DNA of 64,000 nucleotides, from assembly GCA_033807695.1 (NCBI GenBank), contig CM066305.1, positions 3,534,001 to 3,598,000 of the forward strand, written 5' to 3'. Positions within the stretch are counted from its first letter, which is position 1; every line of letters begins with the position of its first letter. The position numbers and the translations under genes are program-made. A model generated the notes under the pieces. It was not told the origin of the DNA. It was given only the letters and a program-made list of their open reading frames with translations, and did not search any database. Positions 12,843 to 23,782 of the stretch are shown here, one piece after another. The DNA comes from Daedaleopsis sinensis. Its lineage: Eukaryota; Basidiomycota; Agaricomycetes; Polyporales; Polyporaceae.

Positions 12843-13063
12843 TGCGCGCGCGCGGACGTCGTCGGGGCCATCGGCGACGGGAGGAACCAGGAGGAACCTC
12901 GAGGCCCGCGCGAGCCCTCGCCCACCCGAGCTCGGCCGCCCGACCCGACCCGGCCGCGCTCAAAAGTGCTCCGAGCTCGCCGCGTCTCACGCTCTCTTCC
13001 CCACTTTTAACCCCCTCCTCGTCGTCCCTCCCGTCCCCCTCGCTCACGACCTCGACGCACGCC
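12843..13063. promoter_or_regulatory. Divergent promoter cyclin C / malate dehydrogenase
   Basis: This 221-bp shared upstream region is very GC-rich, becoming C/T-rich towards the MDH start. No canonical TATA box is seen; CTTTTAA near 13003 is the nearest AT-rich element. Confidence 0.4.
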
Positions 13064-14303
13064 ATGTTCGCCCGCTCCGCTGCCCGCTCGCTCTCCGCCC
13101 AGTCGCGCCAGTTCTCGTCGTCCGCCGCCCGCCAGTCCAAGGTCACCGTCCTCGGCGCGGGTGGAGGCATTGGCCAGCCCTTGTCCCTCCTCCTCAAGCT
13201 GAACCCACACGTCACCGAGCTCAGCCTCTACGACATCCGTGGCGCCCCCGGCGTCGCAGCGGACGTCAGCCACGTCGACACGAAGAGCGAGGTGCGTCTC
13301 TCGTGGTCTGTGCACGCGCTACGTGTCCTCATCCTGCGCGTGCCCAGGTCCACGGCTACCACGCCGACAAGCTCGACAGTGCCCTCGAGGGCACTGACGT
13401 CGTCGTCATCCCCGCTGGCGTTCCCCGCAAGGTAAGAATGCTCCTGCACGCCAGCCAGAGTTCAGATCGCTGACTTCTCACCCAGCCCGGCGTAAGCTTT
13501 CCACTCGTCTTCCGCGTGTCCCATGCCGTACTAACTCCGTCCCTAGATGACCCGTGACGACCTCTTCAACACGAACGCGTCCATCGTGCGCGATCTCGCC
13601 GCCGCCGTCGCCCGCGTCGCCCCCAAGGCGCACGTCCTCGTCATCTCCAACCCCGTCAACTCCACCGTGCCCATCGTCTCCGCCGTGCTCGAGAAGGCCG
13701 GGGTCTACGACCCCGCACACGTCTTCGGTGTCACCACCCTCGACGTCGTCCGCGCCCAACGCTTCCTCGCCGGCCTCTCCGGCGCGGACCCCAAGAACGT
13801 GCCCGTGACCGTCGTCGGCGGCCACTCGGGCGCGACCATCGTCCCGCTGCTCTCCCAGACCGAGCTCGGCAAGGGCCTCAGCGGCGAGGCCTACAAGGCC
13901 CTCGTCCACCGCATCCAGTTCGGCGGCGACGAGGTCGTCAAGGCCAAGGACGGCGCCGGCTCTGCGACGCTCTCGATGGCCTACGCCGGCGCGCGCTTCA
14001 CCGGCGACCTCCTCCGCGCACTCAACGGCGAGAAGGGCGTCGTCGTGCCCACGTTCGTCAAGAGCCCGCTCTTCGCCGACCAGGGCATCGACTTCTTCTC
14101 GTCCAACGTCGAGCTTGGGGTGAGTCCTAGCCCGCTTCGTCTGCGCGTCCCCCACTCACCGCGCGCGCCTGCAGACGAACGGTGTAGAGAAGATCCACCC
14201 TGTTGGGCAGCTGTCGAAGGAGGAGGAGGAGCTGCTCGCCGCGTGCCTGCCCGAGCTCAAGAAGAACATCGAGAAGGGCAAGGGCTTTGTGCAGCAGGCG
14301 TAG
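13064..14303 (+). CDS. MDH1: Malate dehydrogenase, mitochondrial
   Basis: NAD-dependent interconversion of malate and oxaloacetate in the mitochondrial TCA cycle. Exons are 13064-13291, 13348-13431, 13486-13491 (a 6-nt microexon), 13547-14119 and 14175-14303, giving 1020 nt, 339 aa. The first 25 residues ([17 protein letters not shown]...) are Arg/Ser-rich with no acidic residues, a typical matrix presequence. The Rossmann motif GAGGGIGQ is at residues 31-38. The substrate-binding loop PAGVPRKPGMTRDD includes Arg109. The catalytic His in [12 protein letters not shown] is His199. The Pro-Gly of the substrate loop is encoded solely by the microexon; without it the conserved loop would lack two residues. 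The C-terminus is [14 protein letters not shown]... Confidence 0.94.
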
Positions 14304-14516
14304 ACGGGCGGCCGGCCGTACCTTATAGCTCCTGTATTCGTGTGCGACATCGTGCCAAAAGCGCTGTTGTACATGTAGAATATATCGTGCTAGACACTTT
14401 TGGGTTCGTACACACGGACGGACGGCGGCTTGTGCGCGAGCGATGTGATGTGGGCTGCACCGGCTCTTCAGAGCGTATGCGACGGAGCGAAAGACGAGCA
14501 GACGTACTTGTGGTTG

Positions 14517-15098
14517 TTACCTGTGGCTCTTGCCCTTGCCTTTGACGGTGGTAAACCCGTCGTCGTCGACCTCGGGCTCGTCTCTGTGAGGCCGTCGGCT
14601 GGGATCGAGCAGCGGCGGCGCCTCGTCCTCGGGCCCCTCCTCCGCGTCCTCCTCCTCATCGCCGCTCATATCCTCCCAATCGCTATTATCGCCCGCAGCC
14701 TCCTCGACATCGACCGTCTTCCCCTTCAGCCTGTCCGCACGCTCCTCCCACTCCTTGAGCAGCGCGTCGCCGCCCTGCGCGGTCTGCGCCCAGAGGCGCA
14801 CGAGGTCCGCTGCGACGCCCTCCGCGCTGCCGTCCTCGAGCACGGTCTCGAACTCGTCCGCCATGACCTGCAGGAGGCGCTCCTCGACGTACGCGGCGTC
14901 CGGCGCGCCCTGCTGCTCGAAGTCGTCGACGAGCACGGACGCGAGCCAGGTGCGCTTCTGCGCGGACGCGGGGCCGCCCCAGCCGTGGTCGACGGCGATG
15001 CGGAGGGCGGGCCAGGCGGCGAGGCGGGCGATGACGCCGCGCGCGAAGAGCACGGACGTGTGCGGGGTGGTCGGGGTTTGCGCTGTCGAGGACGCCAT
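14517..15098 (-). CDS. TSR2: Pre-rRNA processing protein TSR2 (eS26 escortin)
   Basis: Single-exon gene of 193 aa. TSR2 proteins bind and deliver ribosomal protein eS26 to pre-40S particles and are needed for 20S pre-rRNA processing. The defining WGG motif is at residues 40-42 in [19 protein letters not shown]. It is followed by the acidic [20 protein letters not shown] segment, which is usual in the family. The C-terminus is acidic and then basic (DEEEDAEEG ... KGKGKSHR). Divergent from GRC3, another ribosome-biogenesis gene, across only 148 bp. Confidence 0.9.
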   Translation of the reverse strand: MASSTAQTPTTPHTSVLFARGVIARLAAWPALRIAVDHGWGGPASAQKRTWLASVLVDDFEQQGAPDAAYVEERLLQVMADEFETVLEDGSAEGVAADLVRLWAQTAQGGDALLKEWEERADRLKGKTVDVEEAAGDNSDWEDMSGDEEEDAEEGPEDEAPPLLDPSRRPHRDEPEVDDDGFTTVKGKGKSHR

Positions 15099-15246
15099 GC
15101 GCGGCGGTGAGCTGAGTACGAGTGAGGGACGAGGGCAAGTGCAGATTCAGATCCAGATCTCCCATTTTCCTGCGCAGTGCGCGTCTCCGAACTTCAGCCA
15201 CTTGCCCTCGTCCGCCACTTCCCCGCCGTGCTCACCGTCCGCGACG
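15099..15246. promoter_or_regulatory. Divergent promoter TSR2 / GRC3 with 14-bp inverted repeat
   Basis: GACGAGGGCAAGTG at 15128-15141 and its exact reverse complement at 15199-15212 sit symmetrically between the two start codons. Each gene therefore sees the same motif in the same orientation. No TATA box is visible. Co-regulation of the two ribosome-assembly genes is an inference. Confidence 0.55.
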
Positions 15247-17693
15247 ATGCTCAGTGCTGTTGCTGCACGCAAGGCCCGTCTCGCACAGGCGTCGGCCCCC
15301 GCCCCTCCCCCCGTCTCCTCTGCCCCCGCGTCGCCCCCGCCGCTCGCAGCGCGGAAAACCGCGCCCTCGTCCTCGAAGCGCAAACCCAGCGCGTCCAACC
15401 CCACTGCGAACAAAAGGCACAAACACGACCGAAAGAAAGCGGCACCGACACAGCCGGCGCGGTACTTTGCCCGGCCAGACGCGTTCGAAGTCTCGCCAGA
15501 GGCCATCGTCGTCGACGGCGAGGACGAGGACGATTCGGACCTCTCCGCCTCGGACAGGCAGGCAGCAATTGCCGACTCTGAAAACTCTGACGACGACGAT
15601 GTGGACGAGCCCGTCATCCTCGACGTTCCCGCCCCACCTGCAGTCGACCCTCGACCGTCCGAGGCTCTCTCGTCCTTCATCCCGGTCCCCAACCAGAACA
15701 TCTTCAGCCTCTCCCTGCCTGACCCTGCCACCGGCCGCTCTGCACACCAGACTGTCCTCCTGCTCCACGCGCAAGACACCCTCGCTCTGCTGGGCACCTA
15801 CTCCATCGCCCTTCTTCGTGGTTCTGTCGCGCTCGCCGGCGTCCCTCTCCGCGTCTCCCCCACTCCCCACCGCGTCTTCGCGCCCCGCTCTTCTCCGCTC
15901 CCGCTCATAGAGTGCCTCCCTTCCCGCTCTGCGTCGCAGAAGCCCGCAATACCTATCGCCCTCCCCGAACATGTCGCAGAAGCCGCTAAACAGTACGACG
16001 CCCTCGTCGTCCTCCGCGACCTCGACACAGGCGTCCAGGGACTCGGCCGAATATGCAGGACCTTTGACGGCTGCTTCGCGCCCTCCCGCTGGCACCGTAG
16101 CCAGCAGGGCTGTGACCTCGGACTCGATACCGCTTACCTTGTGCGTATTACACACGAATATATTTCTGCCCGCCCTCCTCACAGACGGTGAGCCGTGCAG
16201 GTCACCCGCCACACCTCCGACCTCAATCCGCTGGTGGTGCCCAGATCATGGGATGCGGCTCTCTCAGCGGCCCTCCCCGCAGAGCGCGACGAAAGCGAGC
16301 TTGCAGTCCGCGGATGCACGTATCTCGTCCGCGGGCCCAAAAATACCGGCAAGAGCACGTTCGCGAGGCTCGCGCTCAACCGCCTCCTCCGCAGGTACGC
16401 AGCCAGTCTGCGCCTGCTCGCGAGCCGTTCCAACTCATCGACTGTGCAGATTCCGCCGTGTCGCATACCTCGAGTGCGATCTCGGGCAGTCCGAGTTCAC
16501 CCCTGGCGCGATGGTCGCCTTGAACGTCCTGGAGCAGCCCGTTTTCGGTCAGCACGCTCTGTTTTGACAGCGCACACGGATGTCTTACCCTATGTTCAGG
16601 TCCACCCTTTACGCATCCCAGCGTCCCGTATGCTGCCCACTTCGTCGGGGCCACCTCGCCACGCAGCTCGCCCGCCCACTACCTCGACTCCATCCAAGCC
16701 CTCGTTCAGCTGTACCAGATGGACGTCCGCGATGCGCCGCTTGCTGACGAGGATGTGACCGAGCCCGACGACGATCGTGTCGCGTCCTTCATTCCTCTCG
16801 TGGTCAACACGATGGGATGGACAAAGGGCCTCGGTGCCGACCTCGCGCAGAAGATCGAAGAGATAGTGGAGCCAACGGACATCTTCTCCTTCGATCCCCT
16901 CGCGCCCGAAGACGACTGGCGATCTGCAGAACACCCGTCTCGCGCGGGGCCACCTCCTCAAGGGCCCAGGATGCACGTCCTCGCGCCGGCCTCCTGCCCC
17001 CCCTCCCCGCACTACACGGCCGCAGACCACCGCACGCTCTCCATGCTCTCCTACTTCCACGCCGTCTTCCCGCACGACGCCGTCCCCGTCCCCTCCGCGT
17101 ACCCCAGCCCCCTCGCGGCGCGCTGGGACACGTCCCTCCCGCTCTGCGCGCAGCCGCCGTACGACGTCGACGTGCGCGCCGCGTTCGACAGCCTCGTCCT
17201 CGTCGGCGCGGGCATGGAGGACGTCGTCCCCGCCGAGCTGCCCCGCGCGCTCAACTGCGCGCTCGTCGCGCTCGTCAGCTGCGATCCCGACCAGCACCCC
17301 GACGTCTTGATACCGCCCGACCCCGACCCGAGCGCGTCTGCGCCCCTCCTGCCGTACGAACAGGGCGCCGCGCCCCCGCCGCCGCACGCCTCGCGCTGCG
17401 TCGGGCTCGCGCTCGTCCGCGCGCTCTCGCTCTCGCACCCCTCGCTGCAGCTGCAGCTGCAGCTGCTCACGCCCGTGCCCCCGCGCGTGCTCGCGCGCGC
17501 ACGCGTGCTCGTGATGGGCGAGGCGCAGCTCCCCGTCTGGGGCATGCTCGACTTCCGCACGCCCGACGGGGATGGGGACGGCGCGGGCTGGGAGCGCGCG
17601 CGCGTCCCGTACCTCCGCTGGGGCGCGACTGCTGGGGCGGGCGGGGAGCGGCGGCGCGTCCGGCGGAATTTGATGCGGCGGGGGCAGGTGTAG
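15247..17693 (+). CDS. GRC3: Polynucleotide 5'-hydroxyl-kinase GRC3/NOL9
   Basis: Nucleolar RNA kinase that phosphorylates the ITS2 cleavage product and works with Las1 in 25S/5.8S rRNA maturation. Exons are 15247-16140, 16201-16394, 16450-16547 and 16600-17693, giving 2280 nt, 759 aa. The N-terminal about 110 residues are disordered and basic, then acidic. The Walker A/P-loop GPKNTGKST is at residues 343-351. The Clp1/Grc3-type YLECDLGQSEF motif is near residue 373, then TPGAMVAL and the THPSVPYAAHFVGATSP segment. The C-terminal domain includes YTAADHRTLSMLSYFHAVF and ends in a very GC-rich, Pro/Ala-rich region. The start codon chosen (MLSAVAARKARLAQ) matches the usual short basic N-terminus of fungal GRC3. 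Confidence 0.9.
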
Positions 17694-18065
17694 GGTGTGG
17701 TACGCGTGCAGAGGTGTGCGATTAGCTAGCGCTGTAGGCTGATATCGGGAAGTAAGTAAGTAGCTGTAGATGCGGAGGGTGACCGAGACACTGGCAGAAA
17801 CAGAGGAGCTGCGTGCAACATACGATACGCACTGCGTACAGTATTACACCGTTCCTTCGGACACCCCAAAAATGTTGTCCCGCCTGTCTCCCGCTGTTGC
17901 TCCTTTGCTCACATTGAATACATGGTACGATTTAGAGAACTACTCACAGCAGTTCTGTAAATTCTATGTGGGATTAGGTGTTATGAATGAGATGCTCGAG
18001 ACCGATAGATGCAAAATGTTGTTATCAGGGCTTTCTGAGTCCCTCGGAAATGTCACATCATGAAT
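17694..18065. other. Intergenic, no supported gene
   Basis: This is the 3' flank of GRC3 and the transition from GC-rich housekeeping DNA to AT-richer repeat-laden DNA. A 97-codon ORF at 17770-18063 has no recognisable domain and I do not call it. Confidence 0.6.
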
Positions 18066-18436
18066 TAGGGGAGGTCAGTGGCGATTTTGAGGCGATTCTG
18101 GACAGATTCTTGGGAGGTGATGTTTGCGAAAGCGCTTTTGGATTTGTTCGGGAATCCGGCGCTTGAGCAAAATCGCCTAGAATCGTGGATTCTTTAAGAG
18201 CGAGTCCGGAGGAGCTTTTGCGACCCAAAAGCGTGATTCTGCATTTTAAGAAGCTCGGAGGGACTGAAGAGACCTCCCATCACAGTTCAAAATCAGATGT
18301 TGGCCCTAGGGAATCAATTGGGGAGGTCAGAGCAGGCCCCAATTTTGAGGGCTGCTTTTGCTTTTGACAGACGAAAAGCTTCCTGGAATCCTAGTACCCA
18401 AAATCTCGCCAAAATCGCCCACTCCAACCTCCCCTA
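18066..18436. mobile_element. MITE-like element with about 40-bp imperfect TIRs
   Basis: The left end reads TAGGGGAGGTCAGTGGCGAT and the right end, reverse complemented, reads TAGGGGAGGTTGGAGTGGGC. Both run on into GCGATTTTG-type sequence. The terminal TA on both sides could be a TA target duplication, as in Tc1/mariner/pogo elements. There is no coding capacity. An internal partial copy of the end (GGGGAGGTCAGAGC...) lies near 18320. It stops 44 bp short of the pogo pseudogene stop, but no matching end was found on the far side, so I treat it as separate. Confidence 0.55.
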
Positions 18437-18479
18437 TTATCTCACATGATCTAATCTAGCTGCCGACAAGTTTCTCCAA

Positions 18480-20697
18480 TCACTGTTCATCCTCGTCCTT
18501 GTCTGCATCCTCCTCCGACACTTTCTCGTCGTGTGCACCCTCCTTGGCCACCCAGAGCCTGGGTTCTGGAGGCAATGCCTCCAACCGACCCAACTTAGGC
18601 TTATCCCAACTCAGTTTCCGGCCCTCCCACTTGGCAGCATTCCGCTCTTCCATCCAACTGGATGTGTCCTTTGCGAATCTTTCTCGATGTGGTGCCACCT
18701 GCTCGTTCCGCTTCACACATGCTGTCTTCCAAGCTGCCATCTGGTCATCATAAACTTGCTTTCCTCTCTTCCGCTTCTCCTTGTCTTGCTCCTTCTGTGG
18801 CTGCTGCTCCTCAAACTCGGTCACCTTGGTGAAAAAGATGTCGTGCGTGAGAAGCCGGGGAAGGCCATCTCCTATCAAGCGTGCCTTCTTCTTCCCCCTC
18901 TGCTTCTCTTTTTCGTTCCATCTTCTCCTGGACACGGTCGCAATACACTGCTTGAAGTACAAGACCGGCCTGCATGGCAATCATGTCCTTCTTATGGTCT
19001 ACTTTTCTTTTTGCTAGGTAGAGTCTCGCAAAGCAGCAAGAAGGGCCGCTTCAAATTCATTTGCCGGCTCACGGCTCAGAAGGTCCGCATGGCAACACTT
19101 TGCAGGGGAGAGCATGGTTGGGACATATCTGGGTGTGGAGAAGGTGGGGGGAATGGGGGATGGGGATACAAGATGTGATGCAGACATTCCGGTGGGTGCA
19201 TCCATAACATTGAAGTGGCGAGTTGGTGTCTGTGGTGTCCACGGTGTGCGAAGCTGGCTGAGGCCTGCAATAGGATCTGATGATGCAGCTACACGCTGTG
19301 ACATCTCCTCGGAGATCGCCTGAGAGTTTGCAAGGATGGGACTACCCTGCCGTAAAGGTAGTGAGCCGTGACAGGATGATTCGAGACTCGGAGCCATCAT
19401 GACAGCTGAGATAACGTCACGGTTAAATGACACAACTCCTGTGGCTCGGAATGCGGCCTTGATGTTGCTCGAGGTGGGTGCCTTCACATGTGCTTGTGCA
19501 TAGACCTCAAGAAAGTTCACTTTTGACACCTTCTGCCCTTTCCGGCTCTCCCAGCTATCTTGAGCCTTTATCCACTCTCGCTTGAAGACACTGAAGATGA
19601 TGACATCAATGCCTTGAAATGCGTGGGTAGAATGGAAGGGGTAGCATAGGACATGGATATGGTGCTGTTGGGCATACTCAAGGAAGGTGTAGGAGTAGTG
19701 AGAACTGTGGCCATCAACGAGGAGAAGGTGGTGGCGTCCATTGGCCTTGTCTCTAGTGTGTTCATCAAACTGCTTAATCCACTCGACACCTATGGCTCTG
19801 TCAACATATCCATTGGGCGAGTGCCCTAGGCTGCTCGTTGTTAGTGTAAGTAATAAGTCTTTAAAGAATGAGTACTTACGACACCTTTAGGGGGTTGTTC
19901 TGGTGCCACTTTGTCATGAATGCATCTCCCTTGTAGATCACGGTAGGTGGAATGGAGGTTCTGTCTGCACAAATTGTTACGGCCACAGTGATGTTCTCTC
20001 GGTCTTCGTTTCTCTGCTGGTACTGAACCCTCTATCCAGTAGGTCCGAATACCTGCTCTTTCACCCCTACACCCTGCTGAACTCCTGTCTCATCCATTCC
20101 ATAGATGCAGTCTTCCGAGATTAGATCCTCTCCATCCTCACCCTGCAGTGTCGACTCTAGAAGGTCAAAGTATGCTTGTGTAGTGTGTGGGTTGACGGCA
20201 CGTGCACAAGGGAGTGGGTCCAATAGGGATGGAGCCTGGTAGAATGATGGGTGACAAACTGGTAAGTCCACTCATGCCTAACACATTTCTTTGGAAACTG
20301 TGAACCCAACCATGCCCTGCAAATCATGTCAATGTACTCTTTAAGACAGCAGTGATTGAGAGGGAATCCGCACTGTGCAGCATCAACAGCCAAGTCCACA
20401 ACAACCTCTTCCTCCTCCTCGGTTAGCCATCTCTTCTGGAAATTGAAGTCCCTGATGCTCTGCACCCCTTGGGCCCGGTCCCATACCATACTCTCAGGAA
20501 TCTTGATCTTCTTCTTCGTCTCTGCATAGCACTGCTCAACAGCATCTCGACAGATGTGACGGCTCAGCCCCCTTTGGTTCTCCTTTGGCAGCTCCTGGTC
20601 TTCCACATATTCTTCGGCTGCTTTGTTGACCTAGGTATCCTTTAGCTGTGATGCCTGTTGATTCTTCTTAATTTTCGGAACAGCACGACAACCCATA
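18480..20697 (-). pseudogene. Decayed pogo/Fot1-like (CENP-B-type) DDE transposase
   Basis: Reading the minus strand: an N-terminal MGCRAVPKIKKNQQ start near 20697, a CenpB-type helix-turn-helix (WLTEEEEEVVVDLAVDAAQ ... CRAWLGSQFPKKC), then the DDE_1 catalytic core. The core has MDETGVQ, LLLVDGHSSH and FQGIDVIIFSVFKREW, and a long charged C-terminal tail ends at 18480. One typical intron remains (about 48 bp near 19832-19879). Lesions visible: an in-frame TAG after LKDT (20628-20630), a frameshift near 20200, a stop after FGPTG near 20033, a stop at 19014 and another frame change in the tail. The element is dead but still easy to classify. Confidence 0.82.
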
Positions 20698-22369
20698 GTA
20701 GCAAGATTTGAGCCAAACGAGGGGTGAGAGCGAGATTCAAGAGTTGACGAGAGTAGGCGACCGGGAACCTGCAACTGACGGACATTTAGTAGTCCAACCC
20801 AATATGGCAGGTATGACAGAGTGCCTAAGTGCCAAACACCCCACAGACCACCCATCTTCATATCAACAACAGTAGTGACTACACTGGCCCAGATACACAA
20901 ACAAAGTTAATGATTCTCTTGCTAGAAGGGTAACAAGTATTAGTTTGCTATTTTCCCGCTGCTGACCGAGTTTTATATATGCATTACAGGGGTGCTAAAC
21001 ACAATGTAGGCCCTTCCGGGCCATAAATATTTCTCTGCAGATTGCTTTACTACAGTCTTTGGCACAGTATTTGTGTATGTCATGTATAATACATGTAGGA
21101 ATATATGTATAGCAAGGGATCATAACCGTCTGTGCCGGGGTTCCTTGCATAGGGCTGCACTAGATTCTTGTGCGTCACAATGTATGGGATAGCAGGTGGG
21201 TCTGCGAGCTGAGATTGCAAGGGTCAGGTGAGGTTGCATAGCTGGACAGATTGTGAGATGGATGTCAGGTATAAGATCTCAGATTGCATGTACTAGACTT
21301 TTATGTCTGACCCTACTCCGACTCTTGACCTCATCCAGCCATAGCTAGCTATGATGGACATCTGAAATAAAATTCTCTGTGTGATTATACTATTACACAT
21401 ATGGTTGATCTGTACGTATCTACTAGGAGACCCCTAGACTCCCCTTACCTCACCATGTACCAGCCACCACCCTGCCTCTGCCACCCACAACAGTGTATGA
21501 GGCCTGAGTATATACATCAGGGAAACTGTTTCAGGCAGTGAAATGCTGTAGCAGCACCATTTTCTCAGGAGCAGCAGCAGCGCTATGTGGCGCTTCTGCA
21601 ACCTCACTGATGCACTGTAGCGTGCCATTGCTTTGCTAGGCTCCCAATACTAGTAGTCTTATTACCTTCAAGCTAATACCACACTGACAGACCAACTTGA
21701 AACTCGTATCTTGCGCGCTTTTCCTTGCATTAACTGTACAACAAGTCAATTGGACCCCCAGATGTTCCCTGTAAGTTCAATCTCCGCTTTAATGCCTCTG
21801 TGGACAGTCTGAGATGACTTCGTAAAATTTCCTTCCTCTCCCCCCCATCTCCCTCTCTGCTGACCTGCTCGAGTGCTGCTCCTCTCTCGAGTCTCTGTTC
21901 ATTTTGCTTGGTGAGTCACATCTCAGTACTTTGTCTGTCTTACAGTGCTAGTCAGTGGTCCCCCACCGCCAGCCGAGGCTACTCACATGGAACCACCTCT
22001 CCCGGTGCACCAAGTTTCATTGTTTGAGCCCCACCGTGCTGCGTGGTAGGCGCAACCACGCTGATGTTCGTCACAGACTCGGAGGCACATCAGCAAAACC
22101 CACTTTTGGTCTTAGAATCTCTTAGCTGACTTATTGTCTTATACATGCTTGTCCAAGGCAATAAGTTGTCTAAGAGTGTAAGACTACAATTCACCCCCTC
22201 TACTTATCATACTTATTATCTACTTACTCCCTTATTTTTACTTTTTTCACCTCAAATAAGGACATTAAATCATTTAAGTCATTTAAGGCGGTCAATGCAG
22301 GTCTTTCACATAGAATAAGATAGATGGGGTTTTTCCTGATGCACACAATGTATATGACACTATCTCGTA
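20698..22369. other. Gene-free AT-rich stretch
   Basis: About 1.7 kb with scattered stop codons in all frames. Short ORFs (20631-20900 minus, 21434-21628 minus) show no domain. No terminal repeats, tRNA or coherent exon chain were found here. Confidence 0.6.
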
Positions 22370-22830
22370 CACACTGCCCTGGGCGGGCTAGGCCTCTTTG
22401 CCGGGCAACTGATCAAGGCTTGTGGTGTGACGGTCATCTGCATGAGAAGCACACCTGAGAAGGCAGCAATTGCCAAGGTGCATGCGTAGACTGGTACAGT
22501 GTCTTTCACAAGGACAAGGACACTGCCCAGTACGTGATCAAGCTCACCAATGGCGGGGGCATGCATGCAATCTTCAACGAGGCTGGGCAGGATTCGTGAG
22601 TCCTGTTGTCCTCTTTCCCCTTCTTTTCTTTTCAGCAGGGATGTGACACTGACACATTCATGCTTGCATGCAACAGCCTTTCCCCCACCCCATGATACTT
22701 CATGGTGGACTTCAAGATGGATGGCCCCAATGGCTTCCTATTTCCGTTGGGGCTGTATCACCATTTCTCTGCCCAAGCTCATCGACAAGATCATTCGCCT
22801 TCTCCACCAGATTTGAGTCTGAGTTTCGGC
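22370..22830 (+). pseudogene. Relic of a zeta-crystallin/quinone oxidoreductase (MDR superfamily)
   Basis: One frame reads ALGGLGLFAGQLIKACGVTV then CMRSTPEKAAIAKVHA before a stop. This matches the Rossmann fold of NADPH:quinone reductase (GGVGxxxxQLAK...GTTSTxEKAxLAK). A second frame continues with YVIKLTNGGGMHAIFNEAG (family: VxxxTxGxGVxxVFDxVG). A third, around 22690-22790, has a degenerate VSVGAVS-like stretch. Multiple stops and frame changes show it is non-functional. Confidence 0.6.
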
Positions 22831-23007
22831 CCCGAACTTATGACCTACTGATACTTACACTCGCTCGTCTTGTTGATCTCGCTAAGACTGAACTGAACAA
22901 CTGTCCCTCACATGTGGTCACTGTAAGCCCGGCTGTGGGCTTAGCACAGTGCCTGGAACAGCATATATATCCCACACTTGGTGAGAAGGTAACTTCTTAT
23001 TAAGACT

Positions 23008-23053
23008 GCCTTTTGGCGTAGCAGTTAGTGCGTGGGATCTAGCTAGCTTACAG
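23008..23053 (+). repeat. Left half of a tRNA-derived (SINE-like) sequence
   Basis: GCCTTTTGGCGTAGCAGTTA followed by GTGCGTGGGATC resembles a tRNA acceptor strand plus an A box (TGGCNNAGNNG). The sequence stops abruptly at 23053 where the inverted repeat begins. A B-box-like remainder occurs directly after the partner repeat at 54343, and its AGGC could pair with the initial GCCT. Assignment is inferred from box motifs. Confidence 0.5.
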
Positions 23054-23782
23054 TCACCACTTATCTATAATATACAGACCAGTGGCCCATAGATTATTGT
23101 GACCTTGGCCCAGCCAATGTAGCAATGCCAGAGGCCCAGGACCCAATTACAAGGTACAATTTATAAAAGCATTATGTTGTGGATGAGCCAACAGGGAGCA
23201 ATATAAAATGCAAAAGCTATTGTAATAAGTTCCCCATGGCACATTTTACAAATGAACAAAGTGATGTCAAATGTCCCTAAGGCTGTGTTTACAACACACC
23301 CCTAGTGTTGTGAATGGTCCCCTGTGGCACATTTTTAAACAGATAGAAGGTTGTAATACATCCCGGAGACCCTGTTTACAACCCACCCCTATTGTTGTGA
23401 ATGGTCCCCTGTGGCACATTTTTTTAAACTGTTGGAGGGTTGTAATACATCTCTAAGACCCTGTTAACAACTCACCCCCTGTGTTGTAAATAAGCCTCAT
23501 GGTGCATTTTTAAACAGATAGAGGGTTGTAATACATCCCTGGGTCCCTGTCAACAATTACACACCCCAATCGGTGGGGTATAGGGTGCCCTATCAGGAGG
23601 GTAACCCCCATACTGATTGCCCTTTGAGATGGTCAAGCTATCAGTATAGATAAGAAACTGTTATCTGAAGAGATAACAAGGTGATCATATCATTATCAAA
23701 GGTCCAAAGATTTGATAACAAGCCCTAGATACCAATTACAACACTCCAGTAGGAAAGCCATAGCATATGTCTTTCTAACAGT
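23054..23782 (+). repeat. Left inverted-repeat arm (L-H-U-A)
   Basis: Sub-blocks by comparison with the right copy: L 23054-23556 (inverted in the right copy), H 23557-23626 and U 23627-23752 (both direct in the right copy), and A 23753-23782 (inverted). L ends with about three tandem units of roughly 88 bp from about 23299, each containing GTTGTGAATGGTCCCCTGTG or a variant. The right copy has one unit fewer. H has a short hairpin (ACCCCAATCGGTGGGGT). Confidence 0.75.

Noticed and set aside
12282..13010. 242-codon plus-strand ORF
   Set aside because: Crosses the cyclin C exons and introns in antisense; no domain.
15232..16212. 326-codon minus-strand ORF
   Set aside because: Antisense shadow of GRC3 exon 1, which has clear homology; GC-rich DNA leaves antisense frames open.
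23054..23782. Solo LTR reading of the repeat arm (TGTTAGAAAG... start on the reverse strand)
   Set aside because: The other end lacks a CA terminus and no primer-binding site or polypurine tract was convincing; kept only as an alternative.
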